Assembly: GCA_023424995.1 (NCBI GenBank)
Contig: JAFADH010000209.1
Span: 1 to 16,420 of the forward strand
Reading direction: 5' to 3'
Source: Bacillota bacterium
Lineage (GTDB): Bacteria > Bacillota > Clostridia > Lachnospirales > Lachnospiraceae
Length of the DNA stretch: 16,420 nt
Of this stretch, positions 6,967 through 15,803 are shown in pieces. Below the pieces are notes generated by a model. That model was not told the origin of the DNA and did no database searches. It worked only from the letters and a program-made list of their open reading frames with translations. Position numbers and translations under genes: made by a program. Numbering within the stretch: the stretch's first letter is position 1; each line of letters starts with the position of its first letter.

Positions 6967-8226
6967 CTATAGGCATTTCCCATCCGGAAGACGTATGGAA
7001 CTCCAGTATTTGACCGGCCAGATCAGATTATCCGTCTTATCCGCTTTTTTTTCAAAGGTTACGGACTCTGCCGTATCGATATTATGGCTGTTGCCCATAA
7101 TATCCCGTTCAAACAAAAGCAGGGAGGTGGCATATACTCCCGGAACCAGGCTGCTGATATCAATTTCGATGGTGCTTGTGTTTATCCCCTTTTTTCTATT
7201 TTTCTCCAGTCCTGTGACGATGGCAGACGCCGTATACTTTCCTTCCGAGATGAACAATATCCGCAGCTGGAGATTCTCCGTCATAATCAGGGAATCCCAG
7301 GTCAGGTCGAATATCAGTTTCTCATCCCTGGCAAGGATTCCGGAGCTGTTCTTCATACCGCAGGAAAGCATGCGGCTTCCCGGTATGATCAGCTGCTCCT
7401 CCTCCTTCTGGCTGAGGATATTCACGTACGGAACGATTGTAGTATATTTCTGCAGATACATCTGTATGGCTGCCGCCGTATCTCCGTCATGCATGACATG
7501 CCCTTCCTGCAGTACGATGCATCTGTCACAGAGATTCTCTATGGTCTCCATATTATGGCTCACGTAAAGAACTGTCTTGCCTTCGTGATCCGCAACATCA
7601 CTCATCTTACCCAGGCACTTTTTTTGAAATTTATTATCACCCACAGCCAGGACTTCATCCATGACCAGGATCTCATTGTCCAGATGGGCGGCAACGGAGA
7701 AGGCCAGCTTTACATACATGCCGCTGGAATAACGTTTTACCGGGGTATCAATGAATCTCTCAACCTCGGAAAATTCAATGATCTGATCCATCTTCCTGTT
7801 TATCTCGCTTCTGCTCATGCCCAGGATGGCGCCGTTCATATAGATATTTTCACGGCCGGTTAATTCCTGGTGGAAACCGGTTCCCACTTCCAGCATACTG
7901 GCAATCCTTCCCTTGATATAAATCTCTCCCAGGGTTGGCGCCGTGACTCTGGACAGCAGCTTTAAAAGAGTTGATTTGCCGGCTCCGTTTCTTCCGATGA
8001 TTCCGACCTTATCTCCTTTTTTAATCTCGCAGTTGATATCCCGCAGAGCCCAGAATCTTCCTCCCTTTTCCTTGCTGCTTTTGCCCAGTGTGAGGTTCGG
8101 GGATTCCTTGCCCCTGAGTCTGGCATACAATTCCTGCAAATCCCCTTTCAGGGTTGCCCCTCCTATGGCACCGATCCGGTACTGCTTTGATACATTATCT
8201 ATTTTTATAATAGTCTCTCTGTCCAT
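6967..8226 (-). CDS. wzt: ABC transporter ATPase for polysaccharide export, with C-terminal recognition-like domain (Wzt type)
   Basis: 419 residues from the ATG at 8226, chosen because GGAG lies 6 bases upstream; an in-frame ATG at 8238 has its purine-rich stretch too close. Nucleotide-binding domain: Walker A GRNGAGKST (78-86), signature YSSGM (166-170), Walker B ILVMDE (186-191), switch His in VSHN (224). The fold IKIDNVSKQYRIG with the ELTGRENIYMNG motif is typical of Wzt/TagH-type polysaccharide ATPases. Residues about 275-419 form a beta-rich extension (QLRILFISEGKYTASAIV, ISSLVPGVYATSLLLFERD) positioned like the Wzt C-terminal domain, which in E. coli O9a recognises the finished, capped chain end. 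Here it may read the acetylated or otherwise modified terminus made by neighbouring enzymes (inference). The permease gene lies 28 bases upstream. Confidence 0.88.
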   Translation of the reverse strand: MDRETIIKIDNVSKQYRIGAIGGATLKGDLQELYARLRGKESPNLTLGKSSKEKGGRFWALRDINCEIKKGDKVGIIGRNGAGKSTLLKLLSRVTAPTLGEIYIKGRIASMLEVGTGFHQELTGRENIYMNGAILGMSRSEINRKMDQIIEFSEVERFIDTPVKRYSSGMYVKLAFSVAAHLDNEILVMDEVLAVGDNKFQKKCLGKMSDVADHEGKTVLYVSHNMETIENLCDRCIVLQEGHVMHDGDTAAAIQMYLQKYTTIVPYVNILSQKEEEQLIIPGSRMLSCGMKNSSGILARDEKLIFDLTWDSLIMTENLQLRILFISEGKYTASAIVTGLEKNRKKGINTSTIEIDISSLVPGVYATSLLLFERDIMGNSHNIDTAESVTFEKKADKTDNLIWPVKYWSSIRLPDGKCL

Positions 8227-8254
8227 AGAAATCTCCATTCCGCTTAAATGATGC

Positions 8255-9100
8255 TTAAACCGTATCCATAAAGGTATTTTCCACTTTGCTGAATAGTACG
8301 ATCCCTGCGGTTAATACCAGAAGTGTTATAGCAACACTGCTCAGTATATAATACACATTGACGACACCGGAACCAAAGAAAGCCGATCTTATGCCCTCTA
8401 TGATCGGCGTCATGGGATTGCACATATAGAGCAGCCGCCTATCCTCCGGTATCAAAGCAACCGAATAAGCGATGGGCGTTGCATACATCCACAGCGTTAC
8501 GCCGAAGTTTACAAGCATCGCCAGATCCCTGTATTTCGTAGTGATGGCCGATATGATAATACCGAAGCCCAGGGAGAGGCAGGCCATCTCCAGCACATAC
8601 AGCGGCACCAGTACCAGCATCCAGGTAGGATGAAAGCTGCTTTCCGAACTAAACAGAAAGTACAGATAAAACCCCAGGAACATGGCAAGCTGTATCGCCA
8701 GGGAGATCAGGCTGGTTATCACTACGGATATTGGTATTATGAGCCGGGGGAAATATACCTTTCCGAAGATATTGGCATTCGATACAAAAGTGGTTGATGT
8801 GGTGGTCAGGCAGTTGGCGAAGTAAGTCCAGAAAATATTATTGCACATATAAAAAAGAAATGGCGGTACACCGTCTGTGGGCATACCGGCGATTCTTCCG
8901 AAGATCACAGTAAATACAACCGTTGTCAATAAGGGCTGTATCACTGCCCAGCCGGGTCCGAGTATGGTCTGCTTGTAATTGGCGATAAAAGTACGCCTGA
9001 CAAAAAGCAGGGACAGATACCGATACCTTAAGAGTTCTTTTAAATTAACATTTTTCCAGCCTTTTTTCGGCTTTATTACGTAATCCCAGGATCCCTGCAT
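8255..9100 (-). CDS. wzm: ABC-2 polysaccharide export permease (Wzm type)
   Basis: 281 residues from the ATG at 9100, which has AAGG 8 bases upstream; a longer in-frame reading to 9217 would overlap the preceding gene by more than 100 bases and its extra 39 residues look non-protein-like. A cytoplasmic start with an amphipathic stretch (LKELLRYRYLSLLFVRRTFIANYK) leads into LGPGWAVIQPL (47-57), typical of this family, then about six membrane helices at roughly 52-72, 82-102, 120-150, 160-186, 194-215 and 249-272. Conserved TKYRDL (188-193) and NPMTPIIEGIR (228-238) support Wzm/TagG-like export of a lipid-linked glycan through the plasma membrane. Together with the next gene it makes a complete transporter; synthase- or Wzy-dependent export is not needed for this locus. 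Confidence 0.9.
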   Translation of the reverse strand: MQGSWDYVIKPKKGWKNVNLKELLRYRYLSLLFVRRTFIANYKQTILGPGWAVIQPLLTTVVFTVIFGRIAGMPTDGVPPFLFYMCNNIFWTYFANCLTTTSTTFVSNANIFGKVYFPRLIIPISVVITSLISLAIQLAMFLGFYLYFLFSSESSFHPTWMLVLVPLYVLEMACLSLGFGIIISAITTKYRDLAMLVNFGVTLWMYATPIAYSVALIPEDRRLLYMCNPMTPIIEGIRSAFFGSGVVNVYYILSSVAITLLVLTAGIVLFSKVENTFMDTV

Positions 9101-9113
9101 AATAAACACCTTC

Positions 9114-10529
9114 TTATAAATAGGATATATATTGCATAAACTGCCTGCTGCAGCTGTACCTGGCAACGGCTTCTTCCTTACCGTCATACAGGGTCCTGCC
9201 GCTGGCAAGCTTTGCATGGTACTGTCTCAGTATATAGTCTTTCATTAATCTTAAACTTGCCGGATAATCAATTTCATCCAGAGCAAGCCCTGTCTTTGTC
9301 TCCTCAATAATCGTTTTTATCTCGGCATCCGGTATACTGCCTGCTACTGTGATGATGACCGGTATCCGCAGCCCCAGATATTCCATGATTTTAATGGGAA
9401 CGCAGCCAATATCGCAGCCTTCATTCCAGGCCATTCCAAACAGGATATCCGCGCTTCTTTGCAGCCTGAGCGTCTGCTCTGAGGTTACAAATCCATGATT
9501 TATGCAGATGGCGCCGCAGCCGTATCTCTCAGCCACAGGAAGCAATGCTTCCGATTCGCTGCCCGCATAATGGAACCGGACGGCTTTTGCAGGAATCCGC
9601 CCCTCGGCCATGAGTTCCTCCAGGGCTTCAAAGAGCAGATCCGGATGGAATTTATCTGCATAGACCTTTCCTGTATATACGATATTCAGCAGCTTAGGAT
9701 TCGTTCCCTCCGTTACCCCTTCTTTTTCAGAAAACCGTGCCCGATAGCCGTTATATACTACTTTTATCTTTTCAGCTTCTTCTTCCGTTAAACCCAGAGC
9801 TTCTATCATTGATTTTTTTTCACCCTGTGACACAGTAATGATATATTTTGCATTATCCACAATGAACCGTTCTGTTTCAACCGCTGTCCTGTAACGGTTT
9901 TCATCCGCCTTTTGTGAATGCAGCTTATCTCTCATGTCGTATATCCACTCTAATCTTTTCCGTCCATGCAGCAAAAGCTTCATCATCTCTATGGGACCCT
10001 CTTCATAATATCCGTTCTGTCCGCCTACCGAAGTGATGATGGTATATGTCATAGCGGGGTCGGCAAGAAGCTTCTCCGCCTCCCGTGCATAACGGTATCC
10101 CAAGAGCTCCTTCTCCCTGATCAGTGCCCTGGCATGGATACGGTCCGGCCTCAGATTATCAAGTGTTAATAAGCTCCGGTTAAAAATACGAAGCAGAACC
10201 GATAAGGGTGCGTTCTTATTCTCCTGCCTGATGGGACGGGCATATCTTTGGAAAAGTGACGCGTGTTTTTGGGAAGCTTCATAAAGCCTGCAAAAAAACT
10301 TTGAACTGCTTAAGATATGATACCTTTTTGATATAATACGGATCGGCCTCAGTTCCCGTTCCAGAGCTTCATCTTCCACCGCAGTCCGGTACAGCCCCGG
10401 ATGGGTGGTTATAATAGAAGGCTTGATGTTTTGTTTCAGCATAAAACCTGCCAGGGCTGTCATTCTTTTTGATCCCACCAGTTTATCAACATTGAAGCAA
10501 TCCGCTACGATAATTATCTTTTTATCCAA
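9114..10529 (-). CDS. Glycosyltransferase, GT-B fold (GT4-like)
   Basis: 471 residues from a TTG at 10529, chosen because AGGAGGG (10537-10543) lies 7 bases upstream; a GTG at 10562 would place this RBS inside the gene. The N-terminus DKKIIIVADCFNVDKLVGSKRM and the middle YDMRDKLHSQK (about 197-207) fit the acceptor-side domain. The donor-side domain has IVYTGKVYADKFHPDLLFEAL (283-303) and the GT4-type motif PIKIMEYLGLRIPVI (378-392) near a Glu-containing NEG segment. It probably adds one sugar from a nucleotide donor on the cytoplasmic side. Its final codons lie 13 bases from the permease start. Sugar specificity is not visible. Confidence 0.8.
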   Translation of the reverse strand: MDKKIIIVADCFNVDKLVGSKRMTALAGFMLKQNIKPSIITTHPGLYRTAVEDEALERELRPIRIISKRYHILSSSKFFCRLYEASQKHASLFQRYARPIRQENKNAPLSVLLRIFNRSLLTLDNLRPDRIHARALIREKELLGYRYAREAEKLLADPAMTYTIITSVGGQNGYYEEGPIEMMKLLLHGRKRLEWIYDMRDKLHSQKADENRYRTAVETERFIVDNAKYIITVSQGEKKSMIEALGLTEEEAEKIKVVYNGYRARFSEKEGVTEGTNPKLLNIVYTGKVYADKFHPDLLFEALEELMAEGRIPAKAVRFHYAGSESEALLPVAERYGCGAICINHGFVTSEQTLRLQRSADILFGMAWNEGCDIGCVPIKIMEYLGLRIPVIITVAGSIPDAEIKTIIEETKTGLALDEIDYPASLRLMKDYILRQYHAKLASGRTLYDGKEEAVARYSCSRQFMQYISYL

Positions 10530-10598
10530 TGGCCGGCCCTCCTGATTTACCCTGCCCAACACTTTCTGCCATATATAAAATCCGCATGATCTTCCGGC

Positions 10599-11849
10599 TC
10601 ACTCCAGCAGATGCATCCACTGCTCCTTATATTCCTTTAGGTTCCGGCTGTAGTCCTTACCCTTTGTGTTCCGTATAAGGAACTCCCTTTGTTCCGGATT
10701 ACTTACCAGCCGGGAGATTGCATTTTCAAGACTTTCCCCGTTAAATCCCGTGAGTATTCCCGTAACCTTATCCTCGATCAGATATTTTGCACCAATAGTA
10801 GCCGTACTCACAACCGGTTTGCCAAGGACCTGGGCTTCGGCAATGGACAGGCAGAAGGCTTCGGTATAGGACGGCTGTACATAGATATCACAGGCATCCA
10901 GATAAGGAAGCGGATTTGCCAGTCTCCCCGTTATGGTGATCCTGCTGTCAAGCCCAAGCCTTCGGATGCTTTCCTCCAATTCCCCGCGTGCCGCACCGTC
11001 ACCCACAAAATACCAGTGAAACTTAAGCTTCTTATTATCCAGCAGCTTTGCTGCCGCTACCGCCAGGTCAAAGCCCTTTTCCGGATTTAACCTTCCGCAG
11101 GAGCATAACGTGAAGAATAATTCATCTTCCCATTGCAAGAACTGCGAATATCCGCCATGTGAATCTGAAATGCATAAATCCGCATTTATGGTTCCCACTC
11201 CCTGTTCTTCCGGACTTTTTAAATTACCTGACAGGATTTTGACCGAATATTCCTTCGCCCTCCGCCGTATGGAAGCGGCATCGATCAGATTGGGGATTAC
11301 CGTAAGCTTAAGCTTATATTCCGGATAAGCCTCACCCAGCAGCTCCGCCACACCCTGGCTGACCGCGGCAATCACACCGGCTTTGGCAAAAGCACGCCGG
11401 TGCAGCTCATAGTCCATGATTCCGCCATGGTGGTAGAACATGATCTTTTGATCCGCTTTGATTACTTCCGCTACAAATTCCGCCGTTTCTCCATGCTTAT
11501 AAGCGATGGCATAATCATAATTCTTTGGAAAGAACAGCTTCCTCTCCCTGTTATAATATTGCTGCCGTAACCGGTCCTTGATCCTGTCTTCCTTTTCTTC
11601 CAGGGAAAGCATATGATACAGCGCCCTCCGGGCTGAAAGCCACAGGTATCGCAGGGACCGTCCGCACTTTCTCTCATCAATACGGATCAGCCTGACACGG
11701 GAGTCTATTCCGTCAGGCGGCTCCTTCGGATGCAGGATGCAAAGATCGACCTCCATCCTGTCATAATCCAGATACCGTAAAGCCTCTTCCAGTGATTTTT
11801 CCACACCGCCCAGGCTGTATACATCATTTACGAATAAGACCTTCTTCAT
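10599..11849 (-). CDS. Glycosyltransferase family 4
   Basis: 416 residues. The N-terminal VLFVNDVYSLGGVEKSLEEA (4-23) has the GGxE loop common in GT4. The donor domain shows CGRLNPEKGFDLAVAAAKLL (251-270), YFVGDGAARGELEESI (280-295) and the E-X7-E motif EAFCLSIAE (330-338) that binds the nucleotide sugar. Between the two domains, about 205-245, lies an unusual acidic and serine-rich stretch (GNLKSPEEQGVGTINAD) that looks like an insertion compared with the usual tight connection. The ATG at 11849 has AGGA about 12 bases upstream. The gene follows the acyltransferase gene by 14 bases. Retaining transferase by family; donor and acceptor unknown. Confidence 0.88.
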   Translation of the reverse strand: MKKVLFVNDVYSLGGVEKSLEEALRYLDYDRMEVDLCILHPKEPPDGIDSRVRLIRIDERKCGRSLRYLWLSARRALYHMLSLEEKEDRIKDRLRQQYYNRERKLFFPKNYDYAIAYKHGETAEFVAEVIKADQKIMFYHHGGIMDYELHRRAFAKAGVIAAVSQGVAELLGEAYPEYKLKLTVIPNLIDAASIRRRAKEYSVKILSGNLKSPEEQGVGTINADLCISDSHGGYSQFLQWEDELFFTLCSCGRLNPEKGFDLAVAAAKLLDNKKLKFHWYFVGDGAARGELEESIRRLGLDSRITITGRLANPLPYLDACDIYVQPSYTEAFCLSIAEAQVLGKPVVSTATIGAKYLIEDKVTGILTGFNGESLENAISRLVSNPEQREFLIRNTKGKDYSRNLKEYKEQWMHLLE

Positions 11850-11863
11850 GCGCTACCGTCCTG

Positions 11864-12370
11864 TCACTGTGAGTTAAGATTTCTTATCTCTCTTGCCGGG
11901 ACCCCTGCTGCCACCGTATTCTCCGCAATATCCTTATTTATCAGCGAGCAGGCACCAATGACCGAAGCTTTGTGCACCGTCACATTACCGACAAAGGTAG
12001 CTCCCGCTCCGATCCAGCAGCCGTCTTCTATCACCATGGAAAAGCTGATGCCCTCCCCGGCCCTTCTGCCGGAATCCCCGATCTTGTGGGAGCCGGTCAG
12101 AAACCGTACTTCCGGTCCAAAATCACAGCAATCACCGATGGTGACATTGCCCAGGCCATGAATTATGAAGTCTGCGCCGATCCAGCAGTCCCTGCCTATC
12201 TTAAGATGCCCGTATAGGGTAACCGGTCCTACGATCCTGGTTCCTTCACCGATTTCATGGCCGATCCACCGCAGCAGCCTGGCTTTTCTGGCGAAATACC
12301 GGGCATCGGTTCCCTGATACAGCCTGTTTACCGCTATTCTCACAATTCTTCGCTTTATGCCAAGCAGCAT
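11864..12370 (-). CDS. Hexapeptide-repeat acyltransferase (WbbJ-like)
   Basis: 168 residues, a single left-handed beta-helix after a basic N-terminal helix (KRRIVRIAVNRLYQG). Repeats include IGEGTRIVGPVTLYGHLKIGRDCWIGADF (40-68) and IEDGCWIGAGATFVGNVTV (114-132). The probable catalytic His is H95 in LTGSHKIG. The C-terminal AAGVPAREI (154-162) is the usual end of sugar O-acetyltransferases. It most likely puts acetyl from acetyl-CoA on a sugar hydroxyl of the glycan. The ATG at 12370 follows GGGAGG by 10 bases. It lies 18 bases after the tandem glycosyltransferase and is one of three acetyltransferase-fold domains in the operon, which suggests a heavily acetylated product. Confidence 0.82.
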   Translation of the reverse strand: MLLGIKRRIVRIAVNRLYQGTDARYFARKARLLRWIGHEIGEGTRIVGPVTLYGHLKIGRDCWIGADFIIHGLGNVTIGDCCDFGPEVRFLTGSHKIGDSGRRAGEGISFSMVIEDGCWIGAGATFVGNVTVHKASVIGACSLINKDIAENTVAAGVPAREIRNLNSQ

Positions 12371-12388
12371 ATTTATTAATCCTCCCGA

Positions 12389-14449
12389 TTATTTCCCTGA
12401 TTTTAGCCGGATTGCCTTCTCCAGCAGTTCATATGCCTTATCCCACCCCAGCAGCCTGCTCAGGAGACAGAGGCTTTTCTCAGTGAGGCCGCCGCCCAGC
12501 AGTAACCGCCTGCTGTTTCCCAGTCTCACATTAATAATCTCCTGCGTCTCATCCGGCCGGGCCGATTTTTCCCGAAGGATTTTCATCATCAGTTCCCTGC
12601 ATTTATTATGCAGGATATGCTTCTGCCTTTTGTCATAACAATCCTTTCCTGCTTCCTCCGTCAATAAATTTATGATATCCAGATCAGCCATCAGGTTTGC
12701 TTCTCTCCTGATGTGGCTCAGGGAGTCCGCTCTGTTCCTGCGGTACAGATAAGCATAAATATCAAGGACCCTAACCTTGCTCACCCTGGCAAATAATCTG
12801 GCCGACCACTCCTCATCCTCATCCAGCAGGCCGGTTTTCATATAAAGCCGGTGCTTTTGCAGAAATTCCCGCTTAATTACATAAAGCCAGGGCATGGGCA
12901 AAGCCGGCACAGTATAGAACAGGTCCCCGGTAATACTGCCGTCCCTGTCATACAGGCCGGCTTGCTCCAGGTGCTTCACGGCTTTCTTCTCTTTGTTTTC
13001 TTCATAATAATCATAATAATTGAAGGTATAGAGCTCCGTCACACCATCCAATTCCCGGATAATGACATCGACTGCTCCCTCCTCCAGAAGATCATCGCCG
13101 TCAATAAACATGATATAATCGCCGGAAGCGTTCCGAATACCCGTATTCCTTGCCTCGGAAGCACCTCCGTTGCTTTTATGGATTACCCTGACATTGGGAT
13201 GCTCTTTTGCATATCTGTCACAGATCCCGGGACTGTTGTCTGTGGAACCGTCGTCTATGAGAAGAATCTCCGCAGCCTTGTTCCCGTCCCTTAACACGGA
13301 ATCCATGCAGCCGGCGATATAAGCTTCCAGATTATATACCGGTATCACGATGGATAATTTAGTTCCGCCTCCCGGACCATGCTCTTCCAAACCCTGCTCC
13401 CCCCTGTCATGTTTTACATGCCCTCCGATCCCAAACTGCTCCTGCCAGCAGGCAAGCTCTTTTGCATAATGGTTCAGGATCGCTTGCCATTGTGTATTAT
13501 TATTAATTGCTGAGGTTTCAAAATTATTACTGTAATAAAGGCTTTCCTTCTGCGTACCGCGGGCAGGAACCGGAAACGGCCGGTATTTTAAGGAGGACAG
13601 CTTTGTTCCCCGCATATAGGCGGCTGCGGTCAGCCAAAGATCATCCGTCATAAATGCCAGCGTCTTCAGCATATCCATGTCTAAGACGTTTTCATGCAAT
13701 GCCTTCGGCGGAATCAGAGTCCCGCTCCCGCTGTTTACACCCAGATACTGAACATTATAAGCTTCTTCCAGATTAGGCTCCCAGATAATCGGCTCCAGGC
13801 AATTCTGCGGCTCTATCCTGCTGCTGGAGGAGCAGACAATATTATCCGGGAACCTTCTGTGTATCTTCATAAGTTTTTTTATTATATTCTTCGGATAAAA
13901 CATATCGTCGTCAAAAAGAACCATAATTGCTTCCGGATATTCCCGTAAAGTAAAATAGTACTTTTTATGGGAGCATAAATCCTCGCAGAAACGGATGGTC
14001 AGTCCTCTTGATCTCTGTGCCAGAAGCTCGGGCGGGAGCTCTGCCAGGCCCTGCGGAAACTGGCTGGCCGCAAGCCAGAGCACTACTTCGTCTGCTTTCA
14101 TCCGCTGCCTTAAAATCGTCTCAATCGCGATCCAGGCGGTATGGATTCTGGCAGGATAGGAGGTCAGGGAAGCGATAATTCTCTGTTCCCGCTTTCTCCC
14201 GGTCACCCCGGACCGCTTTGAAGCACCCCTGCGGAAGGTCTTTACCAGAAAATCATTGCAGTAGTGAAGGCACAGCCAGGAGCTGCAGCGGAATAAGAAG
14301 CGGACCGGCCTGCCGGCGCGTTTTCTTGAAGCATAACCTGCTTTAAAATAAAACCAATAGATGAATGAATACATGTATGATACCAAATAATTTCTGTTTT
14401 GATTATAATAGGACGCTCTGCCAATCTGAGCTTCAGACATCGGTTGCAT
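12389..14449 (-). CDS. Tandem glycosyltransferase: two GT-A domains in one chain
   Basis: 686 residues. The first catalytic region (about 88-330) has IASLTSYPARIHTAWIAIET, a DDD metal site in VLFDDDMFYP (180-182), a second TDD (268-270) and HKKYYFTLREYP. The second (about 364-600) is a classical GT2: KLSIVIPVYNLEAYI, LLIDDGSTDNS (399-404), NGGASEARNTGI and FIDGDDLLE (450-453), with DEDEEW (543-548) as the likely catalytic-base region. A Gly/Glu/His-rich linker (about 343-363) joins them. About 85 residues before the first domain include aromatic hydrophobic segments that may touch the membrane. The ATG at 14449 lies inside the preceding gene (17-base overlap) with GGAAG 7 bases upstream, so translation is probably coupled. 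Two transfers by one protein are likely, perhaps alternating sugars. Confidence 0.83.
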   Translation of the reverse strand: MQPMSEAQIGRASYYNQNRNYLVSYMYSFIYWFYFKAGYASRKRAGRPVRFLFRCSSWLCLHYCNDFLVKTFRRGASKRSGVTGRKREQRIIASLTSYPARIHTAWIAIETILRQRMKADEVVLWLAASQFPQGLAELPPELLAQRSRGLTIRFCEDLCSHKKYYFTLREYPEAIMVLFDDDMFYPKNIIKKLMKIHRRFPDNIVCSSSSRIEPQNCLEPIIWEPNLEEAYNVQYLGVNSGSGTLIPPKALHENVLDMDMLKTLAFMTDDLWLTAAAYMRGTKLSSLKYRPFPVPARGTQKESLYYSNNFETSAINNNTQWQAILNHYAKELACWQEQFGIGGHVKHDRGEQGLEEHGPGGGTKLSIVIPVYNLEAYIAGCMDSVLRDGNKAAEILLIDDGSTDNSPGICDRYAKEHPNVRVIHKSNGGASEARNTGIRNASGDYIMFIDGDDLLEEGAVDVIIRELDGVTELYTFNYYDYYEENKEKKAVKHLEQAGLYDRDGSITGDLFYTVPALPMPWLYVIKREFLQKHRLYMKTGLLDEDEEWSARLFARVSKVRVLDIYAYLYRRNRADSLSHIRREANLMADLDIINLLTEEAGKDCYDKRQKHILHNKCRELMMKILREKSARPDETQEIINVRLGNSRRLLLGGGLTEKSLCLLSRLLGWDKAYELLEKAIRLKSGK

Positions 14450-15659
14450 CGGTTGTCTTCCGGCTTCCGAGAAACATGGCCTTATGCTCCTCGATACTCT
14501 TTCCTATATCCAGGAACTCCCCCATATAAGCTGACGCTCCGGCACACCAGGACTGATAATCCGAATTCTTCATATCGGCAAAGCTCTGTACAGCCCTGGA
14601 GAATTCCTCCGTCCGGTCAAGGGGAATGCTGTATCCGGCGTGATAGTCCTCCAGCTTCTGCCAGGGGGTTCTGTCGCTGATTATCACGGGACAGCCGTAT
14701 TGCATGGCTTCTATGATGGAATGGCCAAAGTTCTCATTTTTTGACGGGGACAAAAACAGATGATACCGGGATATTAATTCCGGCATTCCCTCATGATCCA
14801 GACAGCCTTTGTATCGGACCCTGGCACTGTCTCCCAGGCAGTCTGCCTTTTTCATACAGGCCTCAAAATAATCCTTATCCTCCACAGGTCCGTATATGTC
14901 GAACCGTATCCTCCCTTTCACATTCCTTAAGATTTCAATCGCCATATGGATATTCTTTATGGGGTGGATGCGGCTTACCGTATAGATATGCAGGACTCCT
15001 TCCGTCTTCTCCGGCCTTGGGAACGGATTATCCCCTGCCAGGCTGATATCCTTAATGCAGTGTATGGGAGAACCCGGGAATATCCCTCGAAGCTCCTCCA
15101 GCTCTTCTCGTGAGGTGGCATGGAATTGTGCTCTCCCTGTCAGGCCGGTGAGGCGGATCCCATGCAGGAACAAATTCTTCCTCCATGCTTTCAGCCTTCT
15201 AGCTTCCTTCAGCAGCTCACCTCTGGGAGAGATAATAAGCCTGACATCCGGATCGGTATATTTCTGATACAGCATAGCCGGTATGCTGTGCATGGCACTG
15301 AAGATGCTGCTTACGAATATGACGCCCGGCCGGATGGTTTTGATCAGCTTCCATACCGAAGAGAGCCCTTGGTTTTTAAGATAGTATACATCACAGTCCA
15401 GGATCCGGTTTTTCCCTGCCGAGACTTTTGTATACGGTTTTTCTGACCCGATCTCATAAAAGGTCGTAATTACCGAAATATCAAAACAGCCGCTCAGAGC
15501 TTTGACAAGATTGACCGTACTGACCGTTGAGCCCCCTCGGTATTTCGAAGGATAAAAACACTGACTCAGAATTAACAGCTTCATTTTTTCCATGCTTAAC
15601 ACACTGATCCTATCAACGGTCTTATAAACATAATATGACAGCTGGGCTTTTATTGACAC
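14433..15659 (-). CDS. Glycosyltransferase family 4, first gene of the operon
   Basis: 408 residues from a GTG at 15659, with AGGAG 6 bases upstream. An out-of-frame ATG two bases before it would stop after three codons, and the in-frame ATGs at 15593 and 15584 lack a good RBS. Features: KLLILSQCFYPSKYRGGSTV (27-46) with a basic Gly-rich loop, SPRGELLKEARR (144-155), YTVSRIHPIKNIHMAIEIL (226-244) and E-X7-E in ENFGHSIIEA (E309, E317). All are typical GT4 features. The first 22 residues before MEKMKLLILS form an added segment of unknown use. Its 3' end overlaps the tandem glycosyltransferase start. As the first gene it is expressed from the 15660-15803 region; a clear promoter could not be picked by eye. 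Confidence 0.85.
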   Translation of the reverse strand: MSIKAQLSYYVYKTVDRISVLSMEKMKLLILSQCFYPSKYRGGSTVSTVNLVKALSGCFDISVITTFYEIGSEKPYTKVSAGKNRILDCDVYYLKNQGLSSVWKLIKTIRPGVIFVSSIFSAMHSIPAMLYQKYTDPDVRLIISPRGELLKEARRLKAWRKNLFLHGIRLTGLTGRAQFHATSREELEELRGIFPGSPIHCIKDISLAGDNPFPRPEKTEGVLHIYTVSRIHPIKNIHMAIEILRNVKGRIRFDIYGPVEDKDYFEACMKKADCLGDSARVRYKGCLDHEGMPELISRYHLFLSPSKNENFGHSIIEAMQYGCPVIISDRTPWQKLEDYHAGYSIPLDRTEEFSRAVQSFADMKNSDYQSWCAGASAYMGEFLDIGKSIEEHKAMFLGSRKTTDATDV

Positions 15660-15720
15660 ATGGCACTCCTTTTAAAATCAATTCACAGGCTGCTGAAAAT
15701 ACTGCCAGCTGCGATAATAA

Positions 15721-15776
15721 GTCGAATTGCAGTAACCTTTTCGACAGGAAATCATATGATATTACAGAAATATCAT
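15721..15776. promoter_or_regulatory. Palindromes in the divergent regulatory region
   Basis: Three symmetric elements lie between the operon start and the small membrane gene. They are GTCGAA-N13-TTCGAC (15721-15745), the perfect decamer ATCATATGAT (15751-15760), and ATGATATT-N5-AATATCAT (15756-15776), which overlaps the decamer. The last is placed shortly before the RBS of the small gene, so it could be an operator or a leader hairpin. The region should hold divergent promoters, but I found no -35/-10 pair good enough to name. Confidence 0.4.
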
Positions 15777-15803
15777 TTTAATTTATGGAAAGGAGATTCT
15801 TTT

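Noticed and set aside
7084..7863. 259-residue open frame on the plus strand opposite the exporter ATPase gene
   Set aside because: It lies fully antisense to a gene with intact Walker motifs, has no RBS and encodes low-order, His- and Gln-rich sequence without a known fold.
9101..9217. Longer start of the permease gene
   Set aside because: The 39 extra residues overlap the preceding glycosyltransferase gene and have no RBS, while the ATG at 9100 has one.
15660..15803. N-terminal extension of the small membrane protein from an ATG at 15660
   Set aside because: There is no RBS, it would abut the divergent GTG start and would cover the palindromes; GGAAAGGAG upstream of 15804 decides for the shorter form.
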